Positions 1 to 8,762 of a stretch of DNA of 35,356 bases are shown piece after piece. How positions within the stretch are numbered: position 1 is the first letter of the stretch; every line of letters begins with the position of its first letter. Below the pieces are notes generated by a model. It saw nothing but the letters and a program-made list of their open reading frames with translations, did no database searches and was not told the origin of the DNA. Origin of the DNA: a virus; the IMG/VR virus record IMGVR_UViG_3300047546_001056, positions 1 to 35,356 of that record; one strand, written 5' to 3'. A program made the position numbers and the translations under genes.

Positions 1-141
1 GGTGACCGTGGCGTAGGCCGTGGGCGTCACCCAGGAAGGGGCGCTGGTGCCGTTGCTTTGTAGGACTTTTCCTGCATCACCGGCAGCGGACGCCAAAAAC
101 GCGGTCGTATCGGCCGCGGATTGGTAGGGAATACTGGCGGC
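1..141. repeat. Left copy of 141-bp terminal direct repeat (circular join)
   Basis: These bases recur at the right end (35216-35356) with one difference: G at 127 against A at 35342. Both copies lie in the same frame of the fibre gene, and the difference is synonymous (CCC versus CCT, proline). A reading frame continuing through the join shows that the molecule was assembled as a circle. Joining the ends gives a 35,215-bp unit. The length equals a common maximum assembler k-mer, so this is more likely an assembly overlap than a packaged terminal repeat. Confidence 0.93.
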
Positions 142-2001
142 TGCACCACCGGCCAAATTCGTCGCCTTGCCCGCGCTGGTGGCGCTGGTGGCGCTTCCCA
201 CCGTGATGCTGGATGGATTGGTCCAGGTCGGGGCGGACGCGCCCGCGGTCAGGATGTAGGTGCTGGTTCCAAGTCCCAGGAACGTAGTAGCGCCGGCACC
301 TGTTTGGTACGGCAGCGAACCGGCGGCGCCAGCGGCAAGATTCGTGGCGGTGGTCGCTGTGGTGGCACTTCCCGCTGATCCCGCGCTGGTTGCGTATCCG
401 ACCGACAGACTTGCTTGGGTTGCGTTCTTCCAGTATCCATTGCCGCCATCCTGGTAAACGATCACATCGCCGTTGGTCAGGCTGGTGAAACTGACGTTTC
501 CATCGGTGCCCCCCAGGACTGAACCATACACGGGCCTGACAAAAATCGAACCATTGCTGGCAGCGTTGATGACGATGCCAATGATGACGATGGCGTTGGG
601 GATCGACGGCTTGTTTTTGGTCATGCCGCCGGTCACCGCCGGGTTGTAGTACAAAACCTGGCCATCGACCCATGATTCGGCGCCGCCGGTCGTGTTGACC
701 CCGCGGACCACGCCGAAATAAGTGATGTACCCGAAACTGCCGGTAGAAATGTCTTGTGTGGCCAGGCCCAAGACATGATCGGTTTCGGTGGCCAGCAATC
801 CCGTGGCCGGCGCGGCGGTCAAAGCGCCGGAATTGCCCACGGCGCCGGTTTTCATCACCACCTGGCCGTTGGTGATTGTGCTGGATGCCTTGACGCGGTA
901 ATACTGTTCTTCCCCGATCTGCTGCACCACACCGGTGTCAGCCATCACCAGGGACAGGGTTTTCGCGCCATCCGCGCCGTCCCAATACAGCCGGCCGGCC
1001 ACTGCCGTGGGCGTTGCCGCGGCTGTGTCGAATTGGATGTAGGTGGGGCTGGCGATGCTGCCGGTCAAACCGGACAGGCTTGTAATGTCGCTGTTTGCGC
1101 CGCTGGCGGCCGCGCCCAGGTTGACCCTGGCGGTGGCTGCATCGGTCGCGCCAGTGCCGCCGTGGGCCACTGCAACGGCCGTGCCTTGCCAAACACCCGT
1201 GGCGATGGTGCCTAGGGTCGTGATTGACGTTTGGCCGGCGTAAGTGTCGCTGATCTTGACGCCGGACGATGACACATCCAGGGTCGTGCCGTTGGCCTTG
1301 ACCGAAAAGGTGTTCCCGACCAGTTGAAGGCCGTTTCCAGCGTTGTAGGTGCCCGCGCCGCTGAATTGGGTCCACGGCATGGCCGTGACGCCAATCGTGC
1401 CCGTGTGCCCCGCGGTGGTCACCCAACCGGTGGACATGAGGGTTGCGCCTTCCTCGATGAACGTGAACGCGCCTGGCACTTCGGACCAGGTGTTCATGTC
1501 GGCGCTGCGGGTCCAGCCGCTGGCGCTGGCCACATAAATGCCGTTCTCGGCCGAATTGGATTGGCTCTTGACCAGGATGCGGTCGCCCGCGGTCAAACTG
1601 CTGGTCCAATCGCCACCTGACCTGGTGGCCAAGCCGGACAACGTGATGTTGCCGGTGGTGCCGTACAGGCAGGACGCCTTAATGTCCAACCCCTGGGCCA
1701 CGGAATCGACATAGGCTTTGTTGGCAATGTCGGTGTCCGCGGACGGTGACGCGGCAACGGTGCCGGTCAGCGCGGCCAGGCTGGTGAAATATCCCGCGGC
1801 CGGCGCATTCGCCCCAATGATGCTGCTGTCAATCGTGCTGTCCGTGATGGTCAGCCCCGATTGAACGGGGTTCATGTTGGGGTAGAAAACCGTGCCCGCT
1901 GGCCCGATCAGATTGATCAGCGCAAACGTTGGTTCCGGCTCAAAGATGCCCTGAACCGGAACGATGTTTGTGGTTTGGGTGACAGCGGTGCTGTTCGCCA
2001 T
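1..2001 (-). CDS. Tail fibre protein, N-terminal 667 residues (gene crosses the join)
   Basis: The reading frame is open from an ATG at 2001 to the left edge and continues in frame at 35215 to a stop at 34715, giving 833 residues in the closed genome. The start has a ribosome site AAGGGGGC six bases upstream. Around residue 279 the motif AHGGTGATDAATARVNLGAA is a classic phage tail-fibre repeat signature. The remainder is rich in Gly, Ala, Ser and Thr. Near residues 553-632 two related blocks occur (NLAAGAAGSLPYQ and NLAGGAAASIPYQ). It probably forms a trimeric fibre that binds the host surface. It follows the 113-residue ORF by 12 bases. No enzymatic domain or chaperone domain is evident. 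Confidence 0.88.
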   Translation of the reverse strand, partial: MANSTAVTQTTNIVPVQGIFEPEPTFALINLIGPAGTVFYPNMNPVQSGLTITDSTIDSSIIGANAPAAGYFTSLAALTGTVAASPSADTDIANKAYVDSVAQGLDIKASCLYGTTGNITLSGLATRSGGDWTSSLTAGDRILVKSQSNSAENGIYVASASGWTRSADMNTWSEVPGAFTFIEEGATLMSTGWVTTAGHTGTIGVTAMPWTQFSGAGTYNAGNGLQLVGNTFSVKANGTTLDVSSSGVKISDTYAGQTSITTLGTIATGVWQGTAVAVAHGGTGATDAATARVNLGAAASGANSDITSLSGLTGSIASPTYIQFDTAAATPTAVAGRLYWDGADGAKTLSLVMADTGVVQQIGEEQYYRVKASSTITNGQVVMKTGAVGNSGALTAAPATGLLATETDHVLGLATQDISTGSFGYITYFGVVRGVNTTGGAESWVDGQVLYYNPAVTGGMTKNKPSIPNAIVIIGIVINAASNGSIFVRPVYGSVLGGTDGNVSFTSLTNGDVIVYQDGGNGYWKNATQASLSVGYATSAGSAGSATTATTATNLAAGAAGSLPYQTGAGATTFLGLGTSTYILTAGASAPTWTNPSSITVGSATSATSAGKATNLAGGAAASIPYQSAADTTAFLASAAGDAGKVLQSNGTSAPSWVTPTAYATVT

Positions 2002-2013
2002 GCCGCCCCCTTA

Positions 2014-2355
2014 TCAGTCGGCTTGTGTCGGGGTGATATACAGTGTGTTGGTGCCGCTGCTAATCCCTTTGATGTAGAACGGGCCTTTGGGCGCCGCAAT
2101 CACAATGGGAAAATTCATGCTGCCAGGTAACACAAACGAACCGGAATTGCCGGTGCTTGCAATCGAAGGCGTTTTCAGATTGGCTTCAAGCGGGGCCATT
2201 TCGATGGCCGCTTTGTCCGTGCCCGTGTTCAACAGGGTCACATAATTGGTTTGATCGTTCGTGGTGGGCGTGATCAACAGGGCGGCCGATGCCACATTAG
2301 TCAAATCAAGCGCATACGTTGGTCCACTCAAGCGGATCGCTGATAGATTGACCAT
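2014..2355 (-). CDS. Hypothetical small virion protein (113 aa)
   Basis: I do not recognise a family. The protein is 113 residues, rich in Thr, Ser, Ala and Asn and predicted to be mainly beta, with no signal peptide or membrane segment. The ATG at 2355 has a strong ribosome site (GGAAAGGGGAAAAT). It lies downstream of the terminator at 2400-2427 and just upstream of the fibre gene, so it may be a minor capsid or fibre-associated protein. A TATAAT hexamer (complement of 2381-2386) sits between terminator and gene without a good -35 box. Confidence 0.7.
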   Translation of the reverse strand: MVNLSAIRLSGPTYALDLTNVASAALLITPTTNDQTNYVTLLNTGTDKAAIEMAPLEANLKTPSIASTGNSGSFVLPGSMNFPIVIAAPKGPFYIKGISSGTNTLYITPTQAD

Positions 2356-2399
2356 ATTTTCCCCTTTCCAGTTTCACAAAATTATAGGCTTCAAATGCG

Positions 2400-2427
2400 A
2401 AAAAGGGCACCCCTTTTGGGGGCGCCC
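2400..2427 (-). terminator. Rho-independent terminator after the coat/decoration genes
   Basis: On the minus strand GGGCGCCCC-C-AAAA-GGGGTGCCC forms a nine-pair stem with one G-T wobble, followed by five T. It lies 22 bases past the stop of the 140-residue gene (2449). It would close a unit that starts at the promoter 5226-5198, limiting read-through from coat into fibre genes. Confidence 0.85.
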
Positions 2428-2448
2428 CTCTCACTCGTCCATTCCCGA

Positions 2449-2871
2449 TCAGGAAAGGAAAGTCAGGTCGTAACCGTAGATGAAAACATCCGCGGTTGCG
2501 GCTGCGCCCTGGGCCGTGGTGCAGCGAATGTACAGCGGGGTTCCGCTGACGGCATCCGTGCTGGTGGCCGCGGTCACAACAACTTTGGCGCTGCTGCTGT
2601 TGCCGGTCAGGGCATAGGCCGATTTCACGGCCGTACCAGTTGCGCCAGCGCCGGTGTAAACCGCCAACTGTGCAGTGGTCAGGTTGGTCGATGCGTTCGC
2701 CACGATGATGCTTTGAACGCTGACGCTACCCGATGCCAGGATCGGCGCAACAGTGTCGCCAACTTGGTTAAGGTTAACCCCTTGGGCGGACGCAATCAGG
2801 CGCAATGCCTGGTTGGTAGCCAAATTGGTGGGGTGAATGGTTTGGGTTGATGCGGGTCCGGGATTAGACAT
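2449..2871 (-). CDS. Putative head decoration or head-fibre protein (140 aa)
   Basis: The protein is 140 residues, highly Ala/Thr/Ser rich and predicted beta, with no charged catalytic motif. It lies directly after the coat gene, 33 bases away, with a strong ribosome site (GAAAGGAAACAGATC before ATG), and is followed by a terminator. This is the usual place for a capsid decoration or cement protein. The N-terminal segment (IHPTNLATNQALRLIA) could be the capsid contact. The role is inferred from position and composition; I recognise no named family. Confidence 0.6.
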   Translation of the reverse strand: MSNPGPASTQTIHPTNLATNQALRLIASAQGVNLNQVGDTVAPILASGSVSVQSIIVANASTNLTTAQLAVYTGAGATGTAVKSAYALTGNSSSAKVVVTAATSTDAVSGTPLYIRCTTAQGAAATADVFIYGYDLTFLS

Positions 2872-2904
2872 GATCTGTTTCCTTTCTATGTTGTCGGTTG
2901 ATGT

Positions 2905-4149
2905 TTAGGCTGCAACGCGGCAAGACAGTTCAGGATACAGCGGCGCCCATCCGTACAGCACATCCAAACGGGTCGGAATGCTGTCGTTGTTGATGGTGTA
3001 CTGGCGAACCACACGGATCGACAGGCCCAGGTCTTTGTCGGACGCACGGCCAGCGAAATGCACACCGTCAGGCAGTTCAAGGTCAGCGGTCGCAAGCGTG
3101 AACGCATTGCGGTGCATGATGATGTTCTGCGGCGACACGGTGCCGGTGTTGTTGAACGGCGTAACCGCAGCGGTGGCGCTGGTGCTGGTCACAACCACGT
3201 TTTGGAATTGACCGCCGGTGATGATGGCGGGCGAAACCGTCACGGAAGTGCCGGGCGTGGTCGCAACGTTGGTGGTGCTGGTGACCACGAAGTTGCGAAG
3301 TTTGCCGGAACCGTAGGCGCTGCGGTTCTGCGGGTTGACCGCATACACGCCAGCGATTTGGATCACATCGCCTTGTTGCAGGGTCAGGCCGGACGATGCC
3401 ACCAGGGTGATGGTGGAAGTCTGTGCCCAACCGGTGGCGATGCCGAAACCGGCAGCAGTCGTGTCCACGGTCATGGTCTTGCCGCTGTACGAACCAAAGG
3501 TTTGGTTCACCACGTTCTGATCCATGTACCAGTTCATGCCGGCGGAATCGCGGCCCATCAGACCCTTGCGGTACTGCTGGCCAATGACTTCGGCAGGAAC
3601 GAACAGACCTTTGAGGCTGTCAACGATGGTGGCGGAAGTGAACGGCTCGATCACGCAAGAACGGCGGCCATCACGCGGGGCGCCTTCAGCGTCCAGGTAT
3701 GCGCCAGCGGTCAGGTAAGTGATCAGACCAGTGGGCGGAACGCCAGCCGTACCAACGATGTTGGCGGTGTTGTTCTTGGCCATCGTCAGACCGTCATAGT
3801 CGATCTTGTTGGCAATCGCGGCCACGGCCGGCTTGAGAATGCGGTCGCTGAAAGCGTCCAGGCTCAGTGCCAGGTCTTGGGTCGTGAATTGGGTGTCAAC
3901 GTGGAATTGCGTGGACAGGGTGACAGGCACGCTAGTTTCGTTGAAATCTTCAACGTTCAGGGCGGGGCCGGTCGTACCGATGAAGCGGCCAGGGCGGCGA
4001 ACGTTCAGGGTGTTGCCGATCTTGGCGCCAGTGACGGCGAATTGGTCATCGTATTCACGGGTGACCTCGTTGGTGAACGTAAGTTCGTTTTCCAGGACCA
4101 TCAACGCTTCGTTGGTGATCTTGGAAATGGTAAGCAAATTATTGGCCAT
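2905..4149 (-). CDS. Major coat protein, P22 gp5-like
   Basis: The 414-residue protein is close to the size of P22 coat (about 430). The N terminus MANNLLTISKITNEALMVLE, the VRRPGRFI segment and the STQFHVDTQFTTQDLALSLD segment are typical of the P22_CoatProtein family. It forms the icosahedral T=7-type shell around the scaffold. The middle (about residues 240-340) is rich in Val, Thr and Ser and probably holds an inserted beta domain. The gene follows scaffold by 28 bases and has a strong ribosome site AAGGAAACCAAA. It is likely transcribed at high level from the promoter at 5226-5198. Confidence 0.93.
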   Translation of the reverse strand: MANNLLTISKITNEALMVLENELTFTNEVTREYDDQFAVTGAKIGNTLNVRRPGRFIGTTGPALNVEDFNETSVPVTLSTQFHVDTQFTTQDLALSLDAFSDRILKPAVAAIANKIDYDGLTMAKNNTANIVGTAGVPPTGLITYLTAGAYLDAEGAPRDGRRSCVIEPFTSATIVDSLKGLFVPAEVIGQQYRKGLMGRDSAGMNWYMDQNVVNQTFGSYSGKTMTVDTTAAGFGIATGWAQTSTITLVASSGLTLQQGDVIQIAGVYAVNPQNRSAYGSGKLRNFVVTSTTNVATTPGTSVTVSPAIITGGQFQNVVVTSTSATAAVTPFNNTGTVSPQNIIMHRNAFTLATADLELPDGVHFAGRASDKDLGLSIRVVRQYTINNDSIPTRLDVLYGWAPLYPELSCRVAA

Positions 4150-4177
4150 TTTGGTTTCCTTGAGAAAAGGTTAAATG

Positions 4178-5146
4178 TCAGCGAATCTTACGGGCCTGTC
4201 GTGCGGCTTTCCACTGCTGATAAGTCCCGTGGAAGTTCCCATCGGAATCCACGTTGTTTTCAACGGTCGAAACAGCCCCACGAATGGGCGTAATCGGCGC
4301 TGGCGCTTTTGATTTCGCAACGGTCGATTTGCTTTCCGGTTCGCTTGCCGCCGGCGCCCTGTCGGGTGCCTTTTCGAAGCGGGCTTCCAATTTTCCAATC
4401 TCACGAAGGGCGGAAATGACGGATTTCTTGCCCAATTCCTGGGCAAATTCGGGATTTTCGGCCAGGTAATACAGGATTTTTGGTCCCACATCACTTTCCA
4501 TGATCGCATCGCGCACGGGGTCCGAAACGGCCACATCGCTTGATTGGATCATGTCGTCGAAATCGGGCAGTTCCTGACGCGCTTTATCCACCTTTTGCGC
4601 CCAATTTTGCTCAAACTGTGCGCGGGCTTCCTGGGCTTTGCGTTCAGATTCCGCCTTATCCCTCTCCATCAACTTTTTGTCAGCGGTATATTCGGCCAAC
4701 GCTTTCGCGTATTCGAACATATCGTTGAATTCTTCCGGCTTGGGTTCCGGTCCAATGGCGTCCGGCTCGGCTTGTGCCGCCTTCGGATTGGCCTTTGCTT
4801 CCAGTTCCTTCAGCCTGGCTTCCAGGGCTTCCCTCGCTTCGCGTTCTTTACGGGCTTCTTCCCGTGCGGCTTCGCGTTGCTTGGTTATCTCTGAAAACCG
4901 CCTTTCGATCTTCGGATTTGGCTTGCGTTCCTTCTGCTCACCTTCCGTTGTTGCCTCATTCCCTTCCCCGTCCGGTCCACTCTGACCGCCTTCGGTGTCC
5001 GGCTCTGCATCGGCCTGTGCATCAGGCTCGGCAGCCGCGGGTTCCGCTGGCTTCGAATCAACTAGACCCATCTTACGGGCGGTGAATTCCGCTAAATTGT
5101 CACTTGTCACCACATTTGCGGCAACTCGTTCCTGCACTTCCGACAT
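4178..5146 (-). CDS. Scaffolding protein, P22 gp8-like
   Basis: The protein is 322 residues, similar to P22 scaffold (303). The first half is acidic and Pro/Glu/Asp rich. Then a charged coiled coil (about 85-125) is full of EAREEARKEREA-type heptads. The C terminus is basic (QQWKAARQARKIR), as expected for the helix-turn-helix that docks on coat. I chose the second ATG (5146) because TAGGG lies six bases upstream; the ATG at 5152 has no spaced ribosome site. It sits between portal and coat, the P22 order, and directs procapsid assembly before leaving the head. Confidence 0.88.
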   Translation of the reverse strand: MSEVQERVAANVVTSDNLAEFTARKMGLVDSKPAEPAAAEPDAQADAEPDTEGGQSGPDGEGNEATTEGEQKERKPNPKIERRFSEITKQREAAREEARKEREAREALEARLKELEAKANPKAAQAEPDAIGPEPKPEEFNDMFEYAKALAEYTADKKLMERDKAESERKAQEARAQFEQNWAQKVDKARQELPDFDDMIQSSDVAVSDPVRDAIMESDVGPKILYYLAENPEFAQELGKKSVISALREIGKLEARFEKAPDRAPAASEPESKSTVAKSKAPAPITPIRGAVSTVENNVDSDGNFHGTYQQWKAARQARKIR

Positions 5147-5197
5147 AGGCATCCCTACGAATTAACCCAATGCAAACCCATTGGTAGGCTTTGGCTT

Positions 5198-5226
5198 ATT
5201 GTCAAGCCCGCTTTTGTCATTGTCAA
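5198..5226 (-). promoter_or_regulatory. Sigma70-like promoter for the scaffold-coat unit with embedded operator-like dyad
   Basis: On the minus strand TTGACA (5226-5221) is followed by a 17-base spacer and GACAAT (5203-5198). The spacer holds AAAAGCGGGCTTGA (5215-5202), close to the dyad TTAAGCnnGCTTAA found at all three early promoters. The promoter begins three bases after the portal stop and lies about 50 bases before the scaffold start. The -10 box matches consensus at four of six bases. Confidence 0.7.
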
Positions 5227-5228
5227 TA

Positions 5229-7445
5229 CTATTGCACGACATTCATTGGCTGGCCTTCGGCGCCTGGTTGCGGGGGCATTGCAACCTGTTGCGGCACTTG
5301 CGGCGGGGTCATATTGGCCATTACGCCCTGGATTCCCTGGGTAAATGGGCTGGACCCTTCGTGAATATCGCTTGCAGCAATATCGGCAAAAGCATATTGT
5401 TCGGCGTTCATGCGGGCAATCATGCGGGCCAGTTCGTCCGGCGGCATATTAGCCAACAGCAATTTGACGATGGCTTCGATTTCCATCTTGTTTTGGCTGG
5501 TGATCGACCTGGTGTTCTGATCGTTGACCCGCACTTCAGCCATCGTTTCAGTGTTGTGGGCCTTGGCCATCGACCGCATGAGTTCGCGCTTGGTTTCGCC
5601 ATCCTGTTTGATGGATTCGACCGTGCCTTTGTACTTAATGTCCAGGCCCATCGCGGCCATTTGGTTCTGCTGATCCTGCACAGTCTTTTGCAACTGCATG
5701 ATCATCATTTGGACCTTGGGCGGAATCTCGGATTTCTCGTCAATCTGCGCCAGCGGATTCATGGCGGCCAGGCGGTCGGCAATCACATCAGCGCCGGGGA
5801 AATCCATGTTGCGGAACATCAGGTCGCCAGCAACCTGAAACACCTCGTTTTGGGCCATCAGCGGCAGCATGGCTTCGACGGCTTGCTGGCGCTTGCTGTT
5901 GTAGCCTGGGCCGGTGTCCATCACCACATCGTATTCGCCCACGGTGACGTTGTTCAGGACTTCGCCGGTGGCTTGCATATCGTTGACGGTCACCATGTCG
6001 GGCTTGCCGTCCACACCGATGATTCGCAACACGCGCTGCGTATCGTAAATCTTGGGGATCAGGTCCAGGATGATTTTGCCCGTGTGCTTGATGCTTCGGG
6101 TCATGTTGTCGTAGAAGTGGAAATTCGACAAATCCACCTGGTTCTGTTGGCCCATCAACGCCTTGCCGGACATATTGCCTGGCAGTTGTTGTGACGGGTC
6201 GAAAATGCCCATCACGGTCTGAAGGTCGTTGTTCACTTCGGCCGCGGCTTCCATGATACCCACGGGCGGCGGCTCGGGCTGCAACCTGGTGGGCACCGGC
6301 GCCTGTTCGCCGTTAATGTCGCGCTGTTTGTAGCGCAGCACGGGCGTGGACTTGATGTTGGCCAGCGCCCAATCGTTTTCGTGGCCTTCGTCCTGACCTT
6401 CGGCCAACAGCCATTTGGCCTTGGGGGCCAGGGCGATGGATTCGGTCATACTGGTGCGCCAAAAGTTATACATCCGCTGCGGGTCTTTGGCGAACCGCAC
6501 CAGGCCGTATTTCTTGCGCTTGCCTTCGATCACCACCTGAGCGCCGTAGCACGGCACAATGGGAATCCAGCGGCCAGGCCATTCCTTTTCTTCCAGGATT
6601 TGCATGGCGGTCAACTTGCACCATTTGACCTTGCGGCGCCATGTCTTGCGGCGGTCCACTTCAATGATGCCGGCTTCGTCCATCACTTCCTTGGGCGGCA
6701 GTTTGTCGGCGTACACCTTGGTGCCGTCCGACAGCATCACCAGTTCGGCTTTCTCGCGGACCACATAGAAAAATTCGGCAACGCGAATGTCCTCTTTCGT
6801 GACCCATTCCGCGGTGTCATCACCTGTGGCCCTGGGCAAAAATCCCACGCCATCGTCGGCGCCTGGGTACATTTGGCGAAACCGGTCTTTGGACATGACC
6901 GTGGTGATCAGGCACTTTTCGGCATCCGATCCATCAGGTGACACGCTGTTCGGGTCAAAGTACACGCCAAACGGGTTGTCAATGGGTTCGATGAAAATTT
7001 CCTGATCGAACGAATCTTCCCGCACATAGTCCGTGATGACGCGCCAGTAACCCCAACCCATGCGGACGGCGTAATCAAACGCGGTGTCGTAGGCGGTGTC
7101 AGCGTTGGAATTGACTTCGATATGGCGGGTGATGCCTTCGATCACCTGGGCCACCTTCAGGTCACCTTCGTTGTTGACCGGATGAACCTTGATGCGGGGG
7201 CGCTGCTGGCGCTGCTGGTTCGTGACCTGGCGAATGTAGGGGTCCAGTTTGTTGATCGTCAGACACGGCCGCGCTTCGATGTTGCGGCTGTTTTGAATCT
7301 CGACCGGCCACTGATCGCCCGCGGCGAATTTCAGGTCTTGCAACCCTTCCTGGCGGTTATTCGAATCCGCTTCACCCACCAGTTTCAGGAATTTGATGGC
7401 ATCCTGAATGCGTGGATCGCTTGATTGGTCTTGGTAATCTGACAT
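5229..7445 (-). CDS. Portal protein, P22 gp1-like
   Basis: The protein is 738 residues (P22 portal is 725). The N-terminal part GDQWPVEIQNSR...RPCLTINKLDPYIRQVTNQQRQQRP is characteristic of the P22-type portal family. The segment AFDYAVRMGWGYWRVITDY is also typical, and the C-terminal 150 residues are helical and Gln/Met rich, as in the long P22 barrel. It forms the dodecameric DNA channel at one head vertex, docking terminase and later the gp4-like ring. It follows the large terminase gene by 21 bases with ribosome site AAAAAGGGGCG. A Pro/Gln-rich tail (QQVAMPPQPG) ends the protein. Confidence 0.94.
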   Translation of the reverse strand: MSDYQDQSSDPRIQDAIKFLKLVGEADSNNRQEGLQDLKFAAGDQWPVEIQNSRNIEARPCLTINKLDPYIRQVTNQQRQQRPRIKVHPVNNEGDLKVAQVIEGITRHIEVNSNADTAYDTAFDYAVRMGWGYWRVITDYVREDSFDQEIFIEPIDNPFGVYFDPNSVSPDGSDAEKCLITTVMSKDRFRQMYPGADDGVGFLPRATGDDTAEWVTKEDIRVAEFFYVVREKAELVMLSDGTKVYADKLPPKEVMDEAGIIEVDRRKTWRRKVKWCKLTAMQILEEKEWPGRWIPIVPCYGAQVVIEGKRKKYGLVRFAKDPQRMYNFWRTSMTESIALAPKAKWLLAEGQDEGHENDWALANIKSTPVLRYKQRDINGEQAPVPTRLQPEPPPVGIMEAAAEVNNDLQTVMGIFDPSQQLPGNMSGKALMGQQNQVDLSNFHFYDNMTRSIKHTGKIILDLIPKIYDTQRVLRIIGVDGKPDMVTVNDMQATGEVLNNVTVGEYDVVMDTGPGYNSKRQQAVEAMLPLMAQNEVFQVAGDLMFRNMDFPGADVIADRLAAMNPLAQIDEKSEIPPKVQMMIMQLQKTVQDQQNQMAAMGLDIKYKGTVESIKQDGETKRELMRSMAKAHNTETMAEVRVNDQNTRSITSQNKMEIEAIVKLLLANMPPDELARMIARMNAEQYAFADIAASDIHEGSSPFTQGIQGVMANMTPPQVPQQVAMPPQPGAEGQPMNVVQ

Positions 7446-7466
7446 ATTCGCCCCTTTTTCTGAAAA

Positions 7467-8762
7467 TTATCCCATCCAATTACCAGTGGGGGCAACAACC
7501 TGGCGCTTGCGCTGCTTTGCCGGCTCACGAATCATCAGTGCGATGTATCGGAACGCATCCGCACCATGCGAATACTGGTCATGTAATGGGTTTTTGCTGA
7601 ATTGGCCCGTGTCGGGGTCCACTTCATAGCGGTAATGGCGAAGGCAGTTCAAGCCATCCGCACAGTTGTCCCGATCAAACCACAGGTTCGGGAAGATGGT
7701 TCGGGCCGCGTTGATCGAATCGACCACCGGCACCCGCGGCATGATGCTGGTCTTGAATCCAGCCCCGCGGACGATTTCTTCAATGCTGCGCCCGTTGGCG
7801 GCCAGGGTCTTGTTCTCGGCATCATGCGGCAGCCAAATGGTGTCGTACACATAGCCGAATGTCTGCAACTGCGCCAGGTAACTGGTCATGGTCCGCTGGC
7901 TGCCCTCAAAGTACCGAATCAGCCTGGTTTCCATGCCGATGAATTGCACGAACCACCAGGCCGTGGCATCCGACCAGCCCAGGTCGCAAACCGCATGGAC
8001 CGGCTTAGTCGGATCGTATGGCACTTTGGTGATGCGGCCATCGGCTTCGGCCTTTTCCATTTCGTTGGCAAAGATGGCGCCATCGACCGTGCGCCGGCAC
8101 ATCCCTTCCCAAACGTTGGCGTAGGCTTTGGGGTCGCGTTCTTTCAGCGCGTCCTTTTCAATCCGCAGCGTGTCCGGGAACCAGGGGTTGTCCGACCAGT
8201 TGATCTTGATGATGATCGCGTCCCTGGGCGGCTTCAGGACGAACCGCTGATAGGTTTCGTCGGTTTCCAGGTCGGGGTTGAACGACACCCAAATCTCGGA
8301 CCCGGACTTACGGATGGTCGGGATCAGAATGTTCCAGGACAGCCGGCTGACCGTTTGGCCTTCTTCCACCCAACAAATGTCCACGCCTTCAAATGACTTG
8401 ATGTTGGTCGGGTTGTTCTTCAGGCCGATGAATGCAAATTCCGACCCGTTGGCCCCGCGGATGGACGTTTGGGTGATTTCGTAGAACCCAATCAGGCCCA
8501 GGGCTTCGATTTGGTCCGACAGCAACTTATGGACCGAATCCTTGATCGACGCCTGGAATTCGCGGGCACACAGGATGCGAAGCGGGCGCCTGGCGGCCAT
8601 CAGCAACAGGGCGCGGGCGATTCCCCAGGACTTGGCGCCACCGCGGCCGCCATACAGGATTTTGTATCGGGCTTTTTTGAACAGCGGCTGCAACTTGACC
8701 GGGAATTCGGCCTTGGTCACCGCCTGGGCGATGGCGTCATTCGGGTGAATCGCTGTTTCCAT
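7467..8762 (-). CDS. Terminase large subunit
   Basis: The 431-residue DNA-packaging motor has ATPase motifs Walker A GGRGGAKS (residues 38-45) and Walker B VDICWVEE (about 127-134). The RNase H-like nuclease has Asp260 in VCDLGWSD, Asp314 in LPHDAEN and Asp402 in HGADAFRY. The pattern fits the Terminase_3 (PBSX-type) family. The start overlaps the end of the small-subunit gene by 26 bases. It translocates DNA through the portal and cuts concatemers. A headful mechanism is plausible because the assembly closes as a circle, but that is inference. Confidence 0.95.
   Translation of the reverse strand: METAIHPNDAIAQAVTKAEFPVKLQPLFKKARYKILYGGRGGAKSWGIARALLLMAARRPLRILCAREFQASIKDSVHKLLSDQIEALGLIGFYEITQTSIRGANGSEFAFIGLKNNPTNIKSFEGVDICWVEEGQTVSRLSWNILIPTIRKSGSEIWVSFNPDLETDETYQRFVLKPPRDAIIIKINWSDNPWFPDTLRIEKDALKERDPKAYANVWEGMCRRTVDGAIFANEMEKAEADGRITKVPYDPTKPVHAVCDLGWSDATAWWFVQFIGMETRLIRYFEGSQRTMTSYLAQLQTFGYVYDTIWLPHDAENKTLAANGRSIEEIVRGAGFKTSIMPRVPVVDSINAARTIFPNLWFDRDNCADGLNCLRHYRYEVDPDTGQFSKNPLHDQYSHGADAFRYIALMIREPAKQRKRQVVAPTGNWMG

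Noticed and set aside
938-1609. Long 223-residue open frame on the minus strand
   Set aside because: It is a shadow of the fibre gene. Its translation is Arg/His/Gln rich with no fold-like pattern, while the neighbouring frame gives a continuous fibre protein.
2381-2386. TATAAT on the minus strand between terminator and the 113-residue gene
   Set aside because: No -35-like hexamer at 16-18 bases, where the terminator T-run lies; recorded only in the gene entry.
3058-4293. 411-residue plus-strand open frame across the coat gene
   Set aside because: Antisense to a confidently identified coat gene; composition is that of a GC-rich shadow.
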